Assembly: GCF_009762775.1 (NCBI RefSeq)
Contig: NZ_CP046401.1
Span: forward strand, 3,534,001-3,598,000
Source: Maribellus comscasis
GTDB taxonomy: Bacteria > Bacteroidota > Bacteroidia > Bacteroidales > Prolixibacteraceae
Reading direction: 5' to 3'
Length of the DNA stretch: 64,000 nucleotides
A program made the translations under genes and the position numbers. Below are positions 37,796-45,911 of this stretch, piece after piece. The notes under the pieces were generated by a model. The model ran no database searches. It worked only from the letters and a program-made list of their open reading frames with translations, and was not told the DNA's origin. Numbering within the stretch: the stretch's first letter is position 1; the number at the start of each line of letters is the position of its first letter.

Positions 37796-38215
37796 TCAAT
37801 TACAGTCATCGTCCCAAAAATCATTAAGAACCACTGCCTTAAGGTTTCCGTTGGCATCATATGCTAATTGCATAGTAACTTTATGGTGAAGAACAACTGT
37901 ACCATTGTAAGTTATTACCGCCATTTGAACATAGCCATCACCACCACCGATTGCATAGTTGCTTACAGCACTTATTTCATAAACATTTCCTGTTTCCTGA
38001 CCGATTAGTTCACCTTTTAACTTAAACTGCCACATTAGCTTATTAGCCCAGTTGGTAATTGTAATTACAACATCTCCCGAAGCATATTCATCAAAACATG
38101 GAATATAAACTGATTGTGAAGCAGGTGTTATTACCGAGGTTTTCACCTGACCTTCAACATTCACTGCCAATCCTAAAACAAACAACAGTATAACTAATAC
38201 TTTTAAAGTTTTCAT
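37796..38215 (-). CDS. Small exported protein of unknown function
   Basis: 139 residues with a clear signal peptide (about 1-22, ending NVEGQ). The rest is probably an all-beta domain. Two cysteines (C39, C138) could form a disulfide. No family recognised. It follows the lipoprotein gene at 38262 by 46 nt on the same strand and the two may be co-expressed. Confidence 0.6.
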   Translation of the reverse strand: MKTLKVLVILLFVLGLAVNVEGQVKTSVITPASQSVYIPCFDEYASGDVVITITNWANKLMWQFKLKGELIGQETGNVYEISAVSNYAIGGGDGYVQMAVITYNGTVVLHHKVTMQLAYDANGNLKAVVLNDFWDDDCN

Positions 38216-38261
38216 AATTGTAATTTTTTAAGTGATTATTATTAATTCCAGAATAGCAGGG

Positions 38262-38855
38262 CTACCTTTTCCCTTTTATAAGCTTGATTGTACCATACCA
38301 ATTGTGAACCGATTGTTCGTTGAGACTGGTGTCATAGTCATCCGAATAAATTACCCCTTCTGCTTCTTCGAAATTGCCGGTACCGCCGGTTATTGTATAA
38401 GGATATTTCCAATAATCGATTACATTTTCCGGATGTTCATCAGTTCTTCCAAAAATAACCGCACCTCCTTCAGTACTGAGAAATAACTCATCTCCATTGG
38501 CAGCTGTCATAACAAGTGAATTGGGACCAACAGTCATATGAGGGACTGTAATTTCAGGATCTTCCCCACCGGCACAAAATTCGAAGGTGATATGGACTTT
38601 TCCCATGTGTGTGGCAGTACCTTCAGCTTCTGCAATAACATGTACCGGGTTACCTTCCTGTGCACAATCAGAGTTTTCAAAATCAATAAGGATCGGTGTT
38701 CCCAGCATGTGAGCTTCAAAAGGAACTGTAACCGAAATCGGTTGGGCACTTTTCAATAGAAGAGAATCTTCTAAAACAGGATCATCAGTTTTACTACATG
38801 CAGCCACAAAAAATAGTGACAGCAGCAACATCAATAGTTTTTGAAGTGTTTTCAT
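38262..38855 (-). CDS. Lipoprotein of unknown function
   Basis: About 197 residues from the ATG at 38855 (an upstream ATG at 38936 would add 27 residues before the signal). Lipobox FFVAAC at about residue 20. The C-terminal part (GGAVIFGRTDEHPEN, YTITGGTGNFEEAEG) has the look of a small beta-barrel domain. No family confirmed. The IS3-family element begins about 80 nt upstream. Confidence 0.65.
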   Translation of the reverse strand: MKTLQKLLMLLLSLFFVAACSKTDDPVLEDSLLLKSAQPISVTVPFEAHMLGTPILIDFENSDCAQEGNPVHVIAEAEGTATHMGKVHITFEFCAGGEDPEITVPHMTVGPNSLVMTAANGDELFLSTEGGAVIFGRTDEHPENVIDYWKYPYTITGGTGNFEEAEGVIYSDDYDTSLNEQSVHNWYGTIKLIKGKR

Positions 38856-38954
38856 TTTATTCAATTTTTTAAGTTTTACATAGTGGATTGAAGTTGATTT
38901 AATCCGAAAGAAAAGTTCCGAATAAAGGAAGGGCAATGTCTTCTACTGAAATAG

Positions 38955-38975
38955 CTTGACGCAAAAAACGTCAAG
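38955..38975 (+). promoter_or_regulatory. Hairpin just before the orfA start (copy 1)
   Basis: CTTGACG and CGTCAAG form a 7-bp stem with a 7-nt loop ending 3 nt before the ATG at 38979. Copy 2 keeps the stem (CTTGAC/GTCAAG, 40525-40544) at the same distance although its loop and last pair changed. It occupies the ribosome-binding position, so it could damp translation from read-through transcripts. Confidence 0.6.
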
Positions 38976-38978
38976 AAA

Positions 38979-39389
38979 ATGAAAAAAGGAAAAGAGGCCA
39001 TGTTAACAGATTACATGGATGGTTTTAAAGAAGAAAAGATTAACTACAATGCCTATGAGCCAAGTTTTCGTCGTTGGTTAATCAGTATGATTGATTCGGA
39101 AAAGATAAGTCTCCAGGATGCGCGCGATCGTTTTCATCTAAGTCCAACAGAGTACAAAAAAATTATCAAGCGTTGGCAAGAGCGGTATTCGGATGATTTA
39201 CATTTATCTTTGCAGTCTATGGGTTCAAAAGAAAGGGCAGATAACAAGGCGTTAGAAAAACGCATCAAAGAGCTGGAGAAACAGCTTGAACTGGCGCAGA
39301 TGAAAAACGTTGCGCTCAACACACTGATAGACATTGCCGAGAACGACTACAAACTTGAGATCCGAAAAAAGTCTGGCCCCAAGCAGTAG
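38979..39389 (+). CDS. IS3-family transposase OrfA (copy 1)
   Basis: 136 residues. Helix-turn-helix region around 30-65, then a leucine-zipper-like coiled coil (LEKRIKELEKQLELAQ, about 85-110). Near the end the codons CGA AAA AAG contain the heptamer A AAA AAG (39365-39371), the classical -1 frameshift site. A -1 shift leads without a stop into orfB. Ends with TAG overlapping a GTG that could start orfB alone. Confidence 0.9.
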   Translation: MKKGKEAMLTDYMDGFKEEKINYNAYEPSFRRWLISMIDSEKISLQDARDRFHLSPTEYKKIIKRWQERYSDDLHLSLQSMGSKERADNKALEKRIKELEKQLELAQMKNVALNTLIDIAENDYKLEIRKKSGPKQ

Positions 39390-40324
39390 TGGTACTAACG
39401 CACATGTACCCGCTAACAAGCAAAGCTGTACTGTGCGGACTGTTTGGGTTTAGCCGTCAGGCTTGGTACGACAGCAAAAAGCGCCAGTCGGGGCTTCAAA
39501 TGCAGGAAGTATTTATATTGACATTGATAAAAGAGCAGCGCCGCGAGCACAAGCGGATGGGGGCCGAAAAATTGCACCATTTGATAATGCCGACCCTGCT
39601 GGAACATAATATTAAATATGGAAGAGATAAGTTTTATTACCTTTTGCGCGAACACGGTTTATTGGTAAAACGTAAAAGAAGGGGGCCTAAAACGACCAAT
39701 TCGAAGCATTTTTACCGCCAATATTCCAATCTGATCCGGGACATTGAGCTGTTGAGTTCCGGGCGCTTGTGGGTGAGCGACATTACCTATATCCGTACAG
39801 AAAAAGGGTTTGTTTACCTTTCGTTGGTAACCGATGCCTATTCGAAAAAGATAGTAGGATGGTGCCTGTGGCCCGATTTAACCAGCGAAGGGGCATTAAA
39901 CGCCCTGCGTATGGCTGTTGCCGGAGAAGGAATAAAACCGGGGCTTATCCACCATTCAGACCGGGGCATACAATACTGTTGCAACGACTACGTGAACTTC
40001 CTGAAGGGCTCGAAAATAAATATATCGATGACCGAAAACGGCGATCCGTACGAGAATGCAATAGCCGAACGGGTTAACGGAATCTTAAAGGACGAATACG
40101 ATTTAAACGAAACATTCCTCAATTACCATGTAGCGCTTGAAGCCACAAAAGTTGCGGTTTACAAATACAACAACAAACGGCCTCACCGCAGTGTAGATTT
40201 TATGTTCCCGGCAGATGCACACTCACAAACAGGGGCACTAAAAAAGCACTGGAAAAAGCGGCAATACCAGGCGAATGCAAAAACAGGAGAAAGCCTGCAG
40301 GGGGTTTCTGCAAACCAGAAATAA
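39389..40324 (+). CDS. IS3-family transposase OrfB, DDE integrase domain (copy 1)
   Basis: 311 residues from GTG; ATG at 39404 is an alternative. An HTH_21-type segment at about 45-100 precedes the rve DDE core: D in LWVSDITY, D in HHSDRGIQY, E in ENAIAERVNGILK. Probably made mainly as an OrfAB fusion through the -1 shift at 39365-39371. Appears intact. Confidence 0.92.
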   Translation: MVLTHMYPLTSKAVLCGLFGFSRQAWYDSKKRQSGLQMQEVFILTLIKEQRREHKRMGAEKLHHLIMPTLLEHNIKYGRDKFYYLLREHGLLVKRKRRGPKTTNSKHFYRQYSNLIRDIELLSSGRLWVSDITYIRTEKGFVYLSLVTDAYSKKIVGWCLWPDLTSEGALNALRMAVAGEGIKPGLIHHSDRGIQYCCNDYVNFLKGSKINISMTENGDPYENAIAERVNGILKDEYDLNETFLNYHVALEATKVAVYKYNNKRPHRSVDFMFPADAHSQTGALKKHWKKRQYQANAKTGESLQGVSANQK

Positions 40325-40547
40325 AAAATAAAATCGAAAGAAAATACAGGAAAATAAAATTTACCTGTCGCTAATTTTAGGGTGTAAACAAAAGCATGTC
40401 AGACTTTGCAGAAACAAATAATAAAAATGCAGGAAAAAACAGTAAGAAAAAACTTAGTAGATTTGTAAAACAGTAAATGAGAAAAAATCATTTACTCCTA
40501 CCAGTTTGTCTTATACTGAAATAACTTGACGCAAAAATGTCAAGAAA

Positions 40548-40958
40548 ATGAAAAAAAGGAATGAATCCATGTTAACAGATTACATGGATGGATTTGAAGA
40601 AAAAACAGTTAATTACAGTAATTATGAAGTAAGCTTCCGACGTTGGCTGGTAGCGCAGATTGATGCTGGAAATATGAGTTACCAGGAAGCACGGGAACGA
40701 TTTTCATTATCAAGATTTGAATATAAAAAGATCATAAAGCGCTGGCAGGAGAGATATTCCGACGAAATCCACATATCTTTACAGATGATGAGTGCAAAAG
40801 AAAGAACAGACCACAAAGCGTTGGAGAAACGCATCAGGGAATTGGAAAAGCAGTTGGAACGTGCGCAGATGAAGAATGTGGCGCTGAACACTATGATTGA
40901 CATTGCAGAAAACGACTACAAACTCGAAATCAGAAAAAAGTCTGGACCCAAACAGTAG
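40548..40958 (+). CDS. IS3-family transposase OrfA (copy 2)
   Basis: 136 residues, clearly homologous to 38979-39389, with the same helix-turn-helix, coiled coil and C-terminus. The slip heptamer A AAA AAG is at 40934-40940 in the same codon phase. A stem (40525-40530 with 40539-40544) precedes the ATG by 3 nt. Confidence 0.9.
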   Translation: MKKRNESMLTDYMDGFEEKTVNYSNYEVSFRRWLVAQIDAGNMSYQEARERFSLSRFEYKKIIKRWQERYSDEIHISLQMMSAKERTDHKALEKRIRELEKQLERAQMKNVALNTMIDIAENDYKLEIRKKSGPKQ

Positions 40959-40972
40959 ATGTACTGGCACGC

Positions 40973-41899
40973 ATGTATCCTTTGGTTTCCAAGGCGGTAC
41001 TATGCGAACTGTTTGGGTTTACCCGCCAGGCCTGGTACGACAATAGGAAACGTCAATCCGGGTACCAGATGGAGGAAGTTTTTATATTAAGACAGGTAAA
41101 AGATTTGCGTAAAGAGCACAAGCGGATGGGGACAGAGAAGCTCCACCGGCTGATTGCGCCGACCCTTCAGAAACATAATATTAAATATGGAAGGGACAAG
41201 TTTTATATCCTGCTGCGGGAACATGGCCTGTTGGTCAGGCGGCGCAGGCGCAGGCCTAAAACAACCAATTCGAAGCATTTTTTCCGCAAGTATCCCAACC
41301 TGGTAAGGGATATTGAGATAATGAGTTCCGGGCGTTTATGGGTTAGCGACATAACCTACATTCGCACTGAAAAAGGTTTTGTTTACCTCTCGCTTGTTAC
41401 CGATGCATATTCCAGAAAAATTGTTGGCTGGTGCCTCTGGCCCGACCTCACCAGCGAAGGGGCTTTAAATGCTCTAAAGATGGCCATTTCAGGGGAAGGG
41501 GTGAAGCAGAACCTTATCCACCATTCCGACCGCGGCATCCAGTATTGCTGCACCGACTATGTGAACTACCTGCAAGGTTCAAATATCAATATTTCGATGA
41601 CAGAAAACGGCGACCCCTATGAAAACGCTATAGCCGAGCGGGTTAATGGTATTTTAAAGAATGAATATGATTTAAACGAAACTTACCCGGATTATCATGC
41701 AGCCCTGGAAGCAACAAAGGTTGCGGTTTACAAATACAACAACAAACGTCCGCACCGCAGCGTGGATTTTATGCTTCCGGTGGATGCACACAAGGAATCG
41801 GGATCACTTAAAAAGCACTGGAAAAAGCGGGAATTTAATACGACGGGAAAAGAAGCAACAGAATACAAACCTGCAACAAAAACCAGCGATAAAAAATGA
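40973..41899 (+). CDS. IS3-family transposase OrfB, DDE integrase domain (copy 2)
   Basis: 308 residues from ATG. DDE residues are present in WVSDITY, HHSDRGIQY and ENAIAERVNGILK. Here the GTG/ATG overlap used in copy 1 is missing, since the in-frame codons before 40973 are not starts. The frameshift from orfA (no stop intervening) is therefore the most likely way to make active transposase. Confidence 0.92.
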   Translation: MYPLVSKAVLCELFGFTRQAWYDNRKRQSGYQMEEVFILRQVKDLRKEHKRMGTEKLHRLIAPTLQKHNIKYGRDKFYILLREHGLLVRRRRRRPKTTNSKHFFRKYPNLVRDIEIMSSGRLWVSDITYIRTEKGFVYLSLVTDAYSRKIVGWCLWPDLTSEGALNALKMAISGEGVKQNLIHHSDRGIQYCCTDYVNYLQGSNINISMTENGDPYENAIAERVNGILKNEYDLNETYPDYHAALEATKVAVYKYNNKRPHRSVDFMLPVDAHKESGSLKKHWKKREFNTTGKEATEYKPATKTSDKK

Positions 41900-42106
41900 A
41901 GCTGCACAAAAAAACAGGAAGAAGAATTATATCTGTCCCTTTAATCAGGGATAAGACAGAAAGGAATGAGCAGTTACAGGGATTAAAAATATGCAGGAAA
42001 GAATTTGCAAGAATAAAAAATGAAATAGTTTTGTAAATCAGTAAATGCAGAATAAATATTTACATCTATCAGAAATTAAAGTTAAATCTGTCAATATTTC
42101 AGGAAA

Positions 42107-42290
42107 GGACAGACAGTCCCCGGGCAAAATTGAACACTCCCCGGGCTTTTTTTCTTATTCCGCAGATAATATCAGACTTTTCCCCTGTAATTTTTTGCAT
42201 TCCGCATGAGACAGGAACTACTCCCCTGTCTATTTTGGTGCTCCCTGGCAGAATTGACCGCTCCCGGACAATTTTTTTTGTTCCGCCTCA
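42107..42290. repeat. Degenerate short tandem units of CTCCC...TTCCGC type
   Basis: Six imperfect units start with TCCC at about 42117, 42138, 42181, 42222, 42242 and 42262. Three have a T-rich core followed by TTCCGC and three are shorter with AATTGA or ATTTTGG. CCCGGG occurs twice and could form a 6-bp stem followed by T7. No ORF. The rest of 41900-42443 holds no gene. Confidence 0.5.
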
Positions 42291-42443
42291 AAATCCAACC
42301 GGAAAAATAAAATAGCAACCGGAAATTTATCTGATGATTATTTGTGTGCCTGACTTGGTTAAAGTGTAAAGCTTATTCAGGACAGTACAGGATATCGTTT
42401 TGAATAGTATAGTTATTTTCGGGAAGTGTAATAAACCAAAGCA

Positions 42444-43733
42444 ATGAAACCCAATACTTTTTTCCGGAAATTTTTGTATACCATTTTACTGGTTGTAGCT
42501 GTCTCTTTTGTTGTTTCAGCATTGGAGAATTCAGGTATTCCCACTTTAAAGGAGTTACATGCCAGGGGAGGTTTGCCCAATTATTTTAGTAAGATTCAAA
42601 AAGGAAAATCTATTCGTGTGGCTTACCTGGGAGGAAGCATTACTGCTCAGGCCGGGTGGCGCGTTTATTCTTTGGAATGGATGAAAGAGAACTTTCCCCT
42701 GGCGAAGTTTGAAGAAATTCATGCGGCGATTGGCGGTACAGGATCCAACTTTGGTGTTTTCAGGTTACATGAGCATGTACTGCGGTTCAAACCCGATTTA
42801 TTGTTTGTTGAATTTGCAGTAAATGATGATGGTGCAGCGTCTGAAAGGGTGATCAGGGCAATGGAAGGGATTGTACGCCAAACATGGGAAGATAATCCGT
42901 ATGTTGATATTTGTTTTGTTTACACCATTAAAGGTGATTTCCTGGAAACTGAAACCAACGGGCAATTACCGGAATCTGCACAGGCGATGGAAAAGGTAGC
43001 TGATAAATACGGAATTCCCAGCGTGAATTTTGGTTTTGAAGTGGTCCAACAGGTAAAAGAAGGCAAATTGATCTTTTCCAACCCCGATAGTAAAGAAGTA
43101 AACGGAGTGCCTGTTTTTTGCCCCGACAGGGTGCATCCTTATGTTGAAACCGGACACAAAATTTATAAGACAGTTCTTGCCCGTTCTTTTGAAACAATAA
43201 AGAAGGAAAAGGCTGCAAAAGCAAAAAAGCACAAGGTTTCGAAACCTGTCAATCCGGAATATTTCTCAGACACCAGGATGCTGGATTTTACAAATGCGGA
43301 CTTAAGCGATAACTGGGAGATAATTCCTGTAAAAGATGATGAACGTTTTAAAGGATTTGGTCGTTTTCTCGACCATGTAGGAAGAGCTTGTAACACGGGC
43401 GAAACAATAACTGTTCATTTTAAAGGGAAAGCAATTGGAGTGTATGATATTATGGGGCCCGATGCCGGGAAAGTTGCCGTGGAAATAGATGGTGAACCGC
43501 GGGATACGCTCTCCCGGTTTGATAAATATTGTACCTACAGGAGAATGAATTTTGTAATTATTGATAAACTGGAAGACAAAGAGCACCAGGTTGTTTTTAA
43601 GGTAATTGCAGAACCATTTAACAAACGAAGCATACTGACCCAAAAGGAAGATTTTGATCAGCACCCGGAGAAATACAAAGAGAATTGCTGGCATGTGGGT
43701 AAAATATTGCTCGATGGCAAATTATTAAAATAG
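42444..43733 (+). CDS. SGNH/GDSL-type hydrolase, probable carbohydrate esterase
   Basis: 429 residues with an N-terminal membrane/signal segment (about 9-26). SGNH blocks: S65 in LGGSIT, G98-G100 in IGGTGSN, N127 in FAVND, D228 and H231 in CPDRVHP. A beta-rich C-terminal domain (about 270-429) may bind carbohydrate. In PULs such enzymes remove acetyl or other acyl groups from glycans. It stands alone 350 nt before the sigma-factor gene, and its link to the PUL is by position. Confidence 0.82.
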   Translation: MKPNTFFRKFLYTILLVVAVSFVVSALENSGIPTLKELHARGGLPNYFSKIQKGKSIRVAYLGGSITAQAGWRVYSLEWMKENFPLAKFEEIHAAIGGTGSNFGVFRLHEHVLRFKPDLLFVEFAVNDDGAASERVIRAMEGIVRQTWEDNPYVDICFVYTIKGDFLETETNGQLPESAQAMEKVADKYGIPSVNFGFEVVQQVKEGKLIFSNPDSKEVNGVPVFCPDRVHPYVETGHKIYKTVLARSFETIKKEKAAKAKKHKVSKPVNPEYFSDTRMLDFTNADLSDNWEIIPVKDDERFKGFGRFLDHVGRACNTGETITVHFKGKAIGVYDIMGPDAGKVAVEIDGEPRDTLSRFDKYCTYRRMNFVIIDKLEDKEHQVVFKVIAEPFNKRSILTQKEDFDQHPEKYKENCWHVGKILLDGKLLK

Positions 43734-44087
43734 AGGTGTGCGAACGAAACCTGCCCCGTTTTTATTACGGTCAAATCTTATGACAAACAGTTTTGTGTAA
43801 ATGCTTGTGTTTTATTTTAAATCCTTTTCTTATTGTTACCCCATTTTTATCTAAAGGATGTATGAAGTAACAAAAAAGAAATTCCGATATACAGCAAACC
43901 AAAAAAAACGGATATTTTCCCATTCGGAGTTGGGAACTGGATTGGGGCTTGATTGGAATTAGCTAGTCAATAAGTGATTATGTGGATGTTGATTTGTTTT
44001 TTTCATTTAGAAACATTCCATTTTACATAAATGTTTTGAACTTTAATTTATTATTTAAATTTATAGTCAATTTACTAACACAAACAA
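43734..44087. other. Intergenic stretch before the sigma-factor gene
   Basis: About 350 A/T-rich bases with no ORF of note and no hairpin I would call a terminator. It must hold the promoter of the sigma/FecR/SusCD operon, but I could not single one out. Confidence 0.4.
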
Positions 44088-44675
44088 TTGACAAAAGATA
44101 ACCGGGAAATACTATCCTACAAATTTTTGCTTTTTAAATCAGGAGATGAAAGGATTTTCCAGGAGATATTTAAAGCAAATTACAACCTCATTGTTGGTTT
44201 TTGTAAGCAGTTTATTTTTGATTTGGATATGTCGCGGAGTATTGCCCAGGAATCTTTCCTGAAACTGTGGCTAAACAGGGAAAAAGTGCAAACAGAAAAC
44301 GGAATAAAATCTTTTCTTTATACCGCAGCACGAACACAATGTATTGATTACCTCAGACACGAAAAGGTAAAAAGCAGTTTTGAAAAGCGGGAAACAGTTC
44401 TTTTACGCGATATTTTGGAGTCCTACGATTTTAATCGTATTGAGTTTTTTGAACTCGAAGAGGCAGTGTCCCGTGCCATTGATAACCTGCCGGAACGCTG
44501 CCGCTTGGTTTTTTTTAAAAGCAGGTACGAAGGGAAAAAGAACCGCGAGATTGCAGAAGAATTGGGAATTGCTTTAAAATCTGTTGAAACCAACATCACC
44601 CGTGCTTTAAAATCTCTAAGAAAGAATCTGGCTGAGTTCTTAAGTATTCTGATAACACTGCTTTGTTCTTTATAA
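44088..44675 (+). CDS. FecI-like ECF sigma factor of the PUL
   Basis: 195 residues from a TTG start; the first internal ATG is too far in. Region 2 lies at about 25-90 and region 4 at about 135-185 with helix-turn-helix NREIAEELGIALKSVET. Followed by a FecR anti-sigma gene and an STN-containing SusC, the full cell-surface signalling set in which glycan binding at SusC releases the sigma factor to raise PUL expression. Confidence 0.88.
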   Translation: MTKDNREILSYKFLLFKSGDERIFQEIFKANYNLIVGFCKQFIFDLDMSRSIAQESFLKLWLNREKVQTENGIKSFLYTAARTQCIDYLRHEKVKSSFEKRETVLLRDILESYDFNRIEFFELEEAVSRAIDNLPERCRLVFFKSRYEGKKNREIAEELGIALKSVETNITRALKSLRKNLAEFLSILITLLCSL

Positions 44676-44756
44676 AATATCAATTTTAAATAAAATGCGA
44701 TTTCGAATACAGGGTGTTTCGATGTATGCGCGTACCTTAATTAATAAAACGCAAAA

Positions 44757-45746
44757 ATGACTTTTGAACTGATTGTAAAATATCTGAAGGGAGAAGCCTC
44801 TCTAGATGAAAAAAAAGCGGTTTTGTCGTGGATAGACAAAAGCGCTGAAAACAAAGAAGAATTTGCCAACTGGAAAAGAATATGGGCGCTTACAGAAAAA
44901 GCGTCGGAAAATGAAGATATTGCCTATCGAAATTTCCAAAAATTTGCGAAGAGAGAAAAACAGATAAGCAGATTCAGAAAAATAATGGCGCAAGCAGCTG
45001 TTTTTATTCTGCTGATTGGTGTAGGCGGCGCTTTGTCATATTTATATTTGAATTCAAACTCCAAACAGCAGGTATATCAAGCAAAATACACGGTAAAATC
45101 TCCGCTGGGGCAGATGACAGAATTAAAATTACCTGACGGTACCTTTGTCTTGTTAAATTCCGGGAGCGAAATAAAATACAACGCTGATTTTAGCCGGGGC
45201 AGAAGAGAAGTGTTTCTTGAAGGCCAGGCATTTTTTGATGTGGAAAAGGATAAGAAACACCCTTTTCTTGTAAAATCGCAGGCTATGGATATCAAAGTTT
45301 ATGGTACTTCATTTAATGTTGAAGTATATCCCGATGATGAAATATTCAATACAACGCTCGTGGAAGGAAGTATCAGTGTGCTGGATAAAGAAGGAAAAGA
45401 AATTGCGCTGCTTAAACCCGGAGAAAATGCGAGTCTCACAAAAAATGAGAATAAGTTGCTTGTGCAAAAGGTTAATACAGCAATTTATACCTCATGGAAA
45501 GAGGGGCTTGTTACTTTTCGAAATGAAAAAATGAAAGACATTGCAAAGCTTATTGAACGCTGGTATAATGTTGAAATCATAATCAGAAATGAAGAACTTG
45601 GCGATGAAAAATATTTCGGAACGATTTTGAAAAATAAACCCATCGACCAAATACTGGAGGTTTTCAAACTGACCACGGCTTTTGAGTACGAGATTGTTCC
45701 CCGCGCCAATAAACCTACCCTTATATATTGGGATAAAATAAACTAA
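44757..45746 (+). CDS. FecR family anti-sigma factor
   Basis: 329 residues: N-terminal cytoplasmic sigma-binding part (about 1-80), a membrane helix (about 85-103, FILLIGVGGALSYLYL), the FecR periplasmic domain (about 125-215, LPDGTFVLLNSGSEIKYN, FLEGQAFFDVEKD) and a C-terminal DUF4974-type domain (about 245-325). It links the sigma factor to the STN domain of the SusC encoded next. Confidence 0.93.
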   Translation: MTFELIVKYLKGEASLDEKKAVLSWIDKSAENKEEFANWKRIWALTEKASENEDIAYRNFQKFAKREKQISRFRKIMAQAAVFILLIGVGGALSYLYLNSNSKQQVYQAKYTVKSPLGQMTELKLPDGTFVLLNSGSEIKYNADFSRGRREVFLEGQAFFDVEKDKKHPFLVKSQAMDIKVYGTSFNVEVYPDDEIFNTTLVEGSISVLDKEGKEIALLKPGENASLTKNENKLLVQKVNTAIYTSWKEGLVTFRNEKMKDIAKLIERWYNVEIIIRNEELGDEKYFGTILKNKPIDQILEVFKLTTAFEYEIVPRANKPTLIYWDKIN

Positions 45747-45793
45747 TCAAAAAAAAGATTCTATGTATAAACTGAATACTTCCTAAAAAAGAA

Positions 45794-45858
45794 AACAGAC
45801 CGAAAATACGACCAATATTTTCAGTCTGTTGTAAAAGGTTTGTGCGCTAACACAAACC
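45794..45858 (+). promoter_or_regulatory. Two successive hairpins in the FecR-SusC gap
   Basis: First: AACAGAC (45794-45800) with GTCTGTT (45824-45830), extended inside by GAAAATA/TATTTTC. Second: GGTTTGTG (45837-45844) with CACAAACC (45851-45858), perfect. They sit 50-120 nt before the SusC start. Could be an attenuator or a leader structure that sets SusC level against FecR; no clear T tract. Confidence 0.5.
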
Positions 45859-45911
45859 ACAAATCGATAAATAAATGCCTTGTCAGCTAATTACTCACCA
45901 ATAACAAATGT

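Larger units (their letters stand above)
38937..40506 (+). mobile_element. IS3-family element, copy 1 of a head-to-tail pair
   Basis: The unit starts at TGTCTTCTACTG (38937). It carries orfA, an A AAA AAG slip site and orfB. A weak inverted match of its left end lies at 40370-40390 (ending gtaaaca). However, resemblance to copy 2 continues about 115 bases further, to the exact start of copy 2 at 40507. The true right end is therefore either about 40390 or 40506. No obvious target duplication was found. Confidence 0.75.
40507..42074 (+). mobile_element. IS3-family element, copy 2 of a head-to-tail pair
   Basis: Starts TGTCTTATACTG directly where copy 1 ends. A fair inverted match to this left end (GGGATAAGACA) lies at 41948-41958, but resemblance to copy 1 continues to about 42072. 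Proteins of the two copies are about 70-80 percent identical by eye, so they are related elements inserted side by side rather than a recent duplication. Confidence 0.72.
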
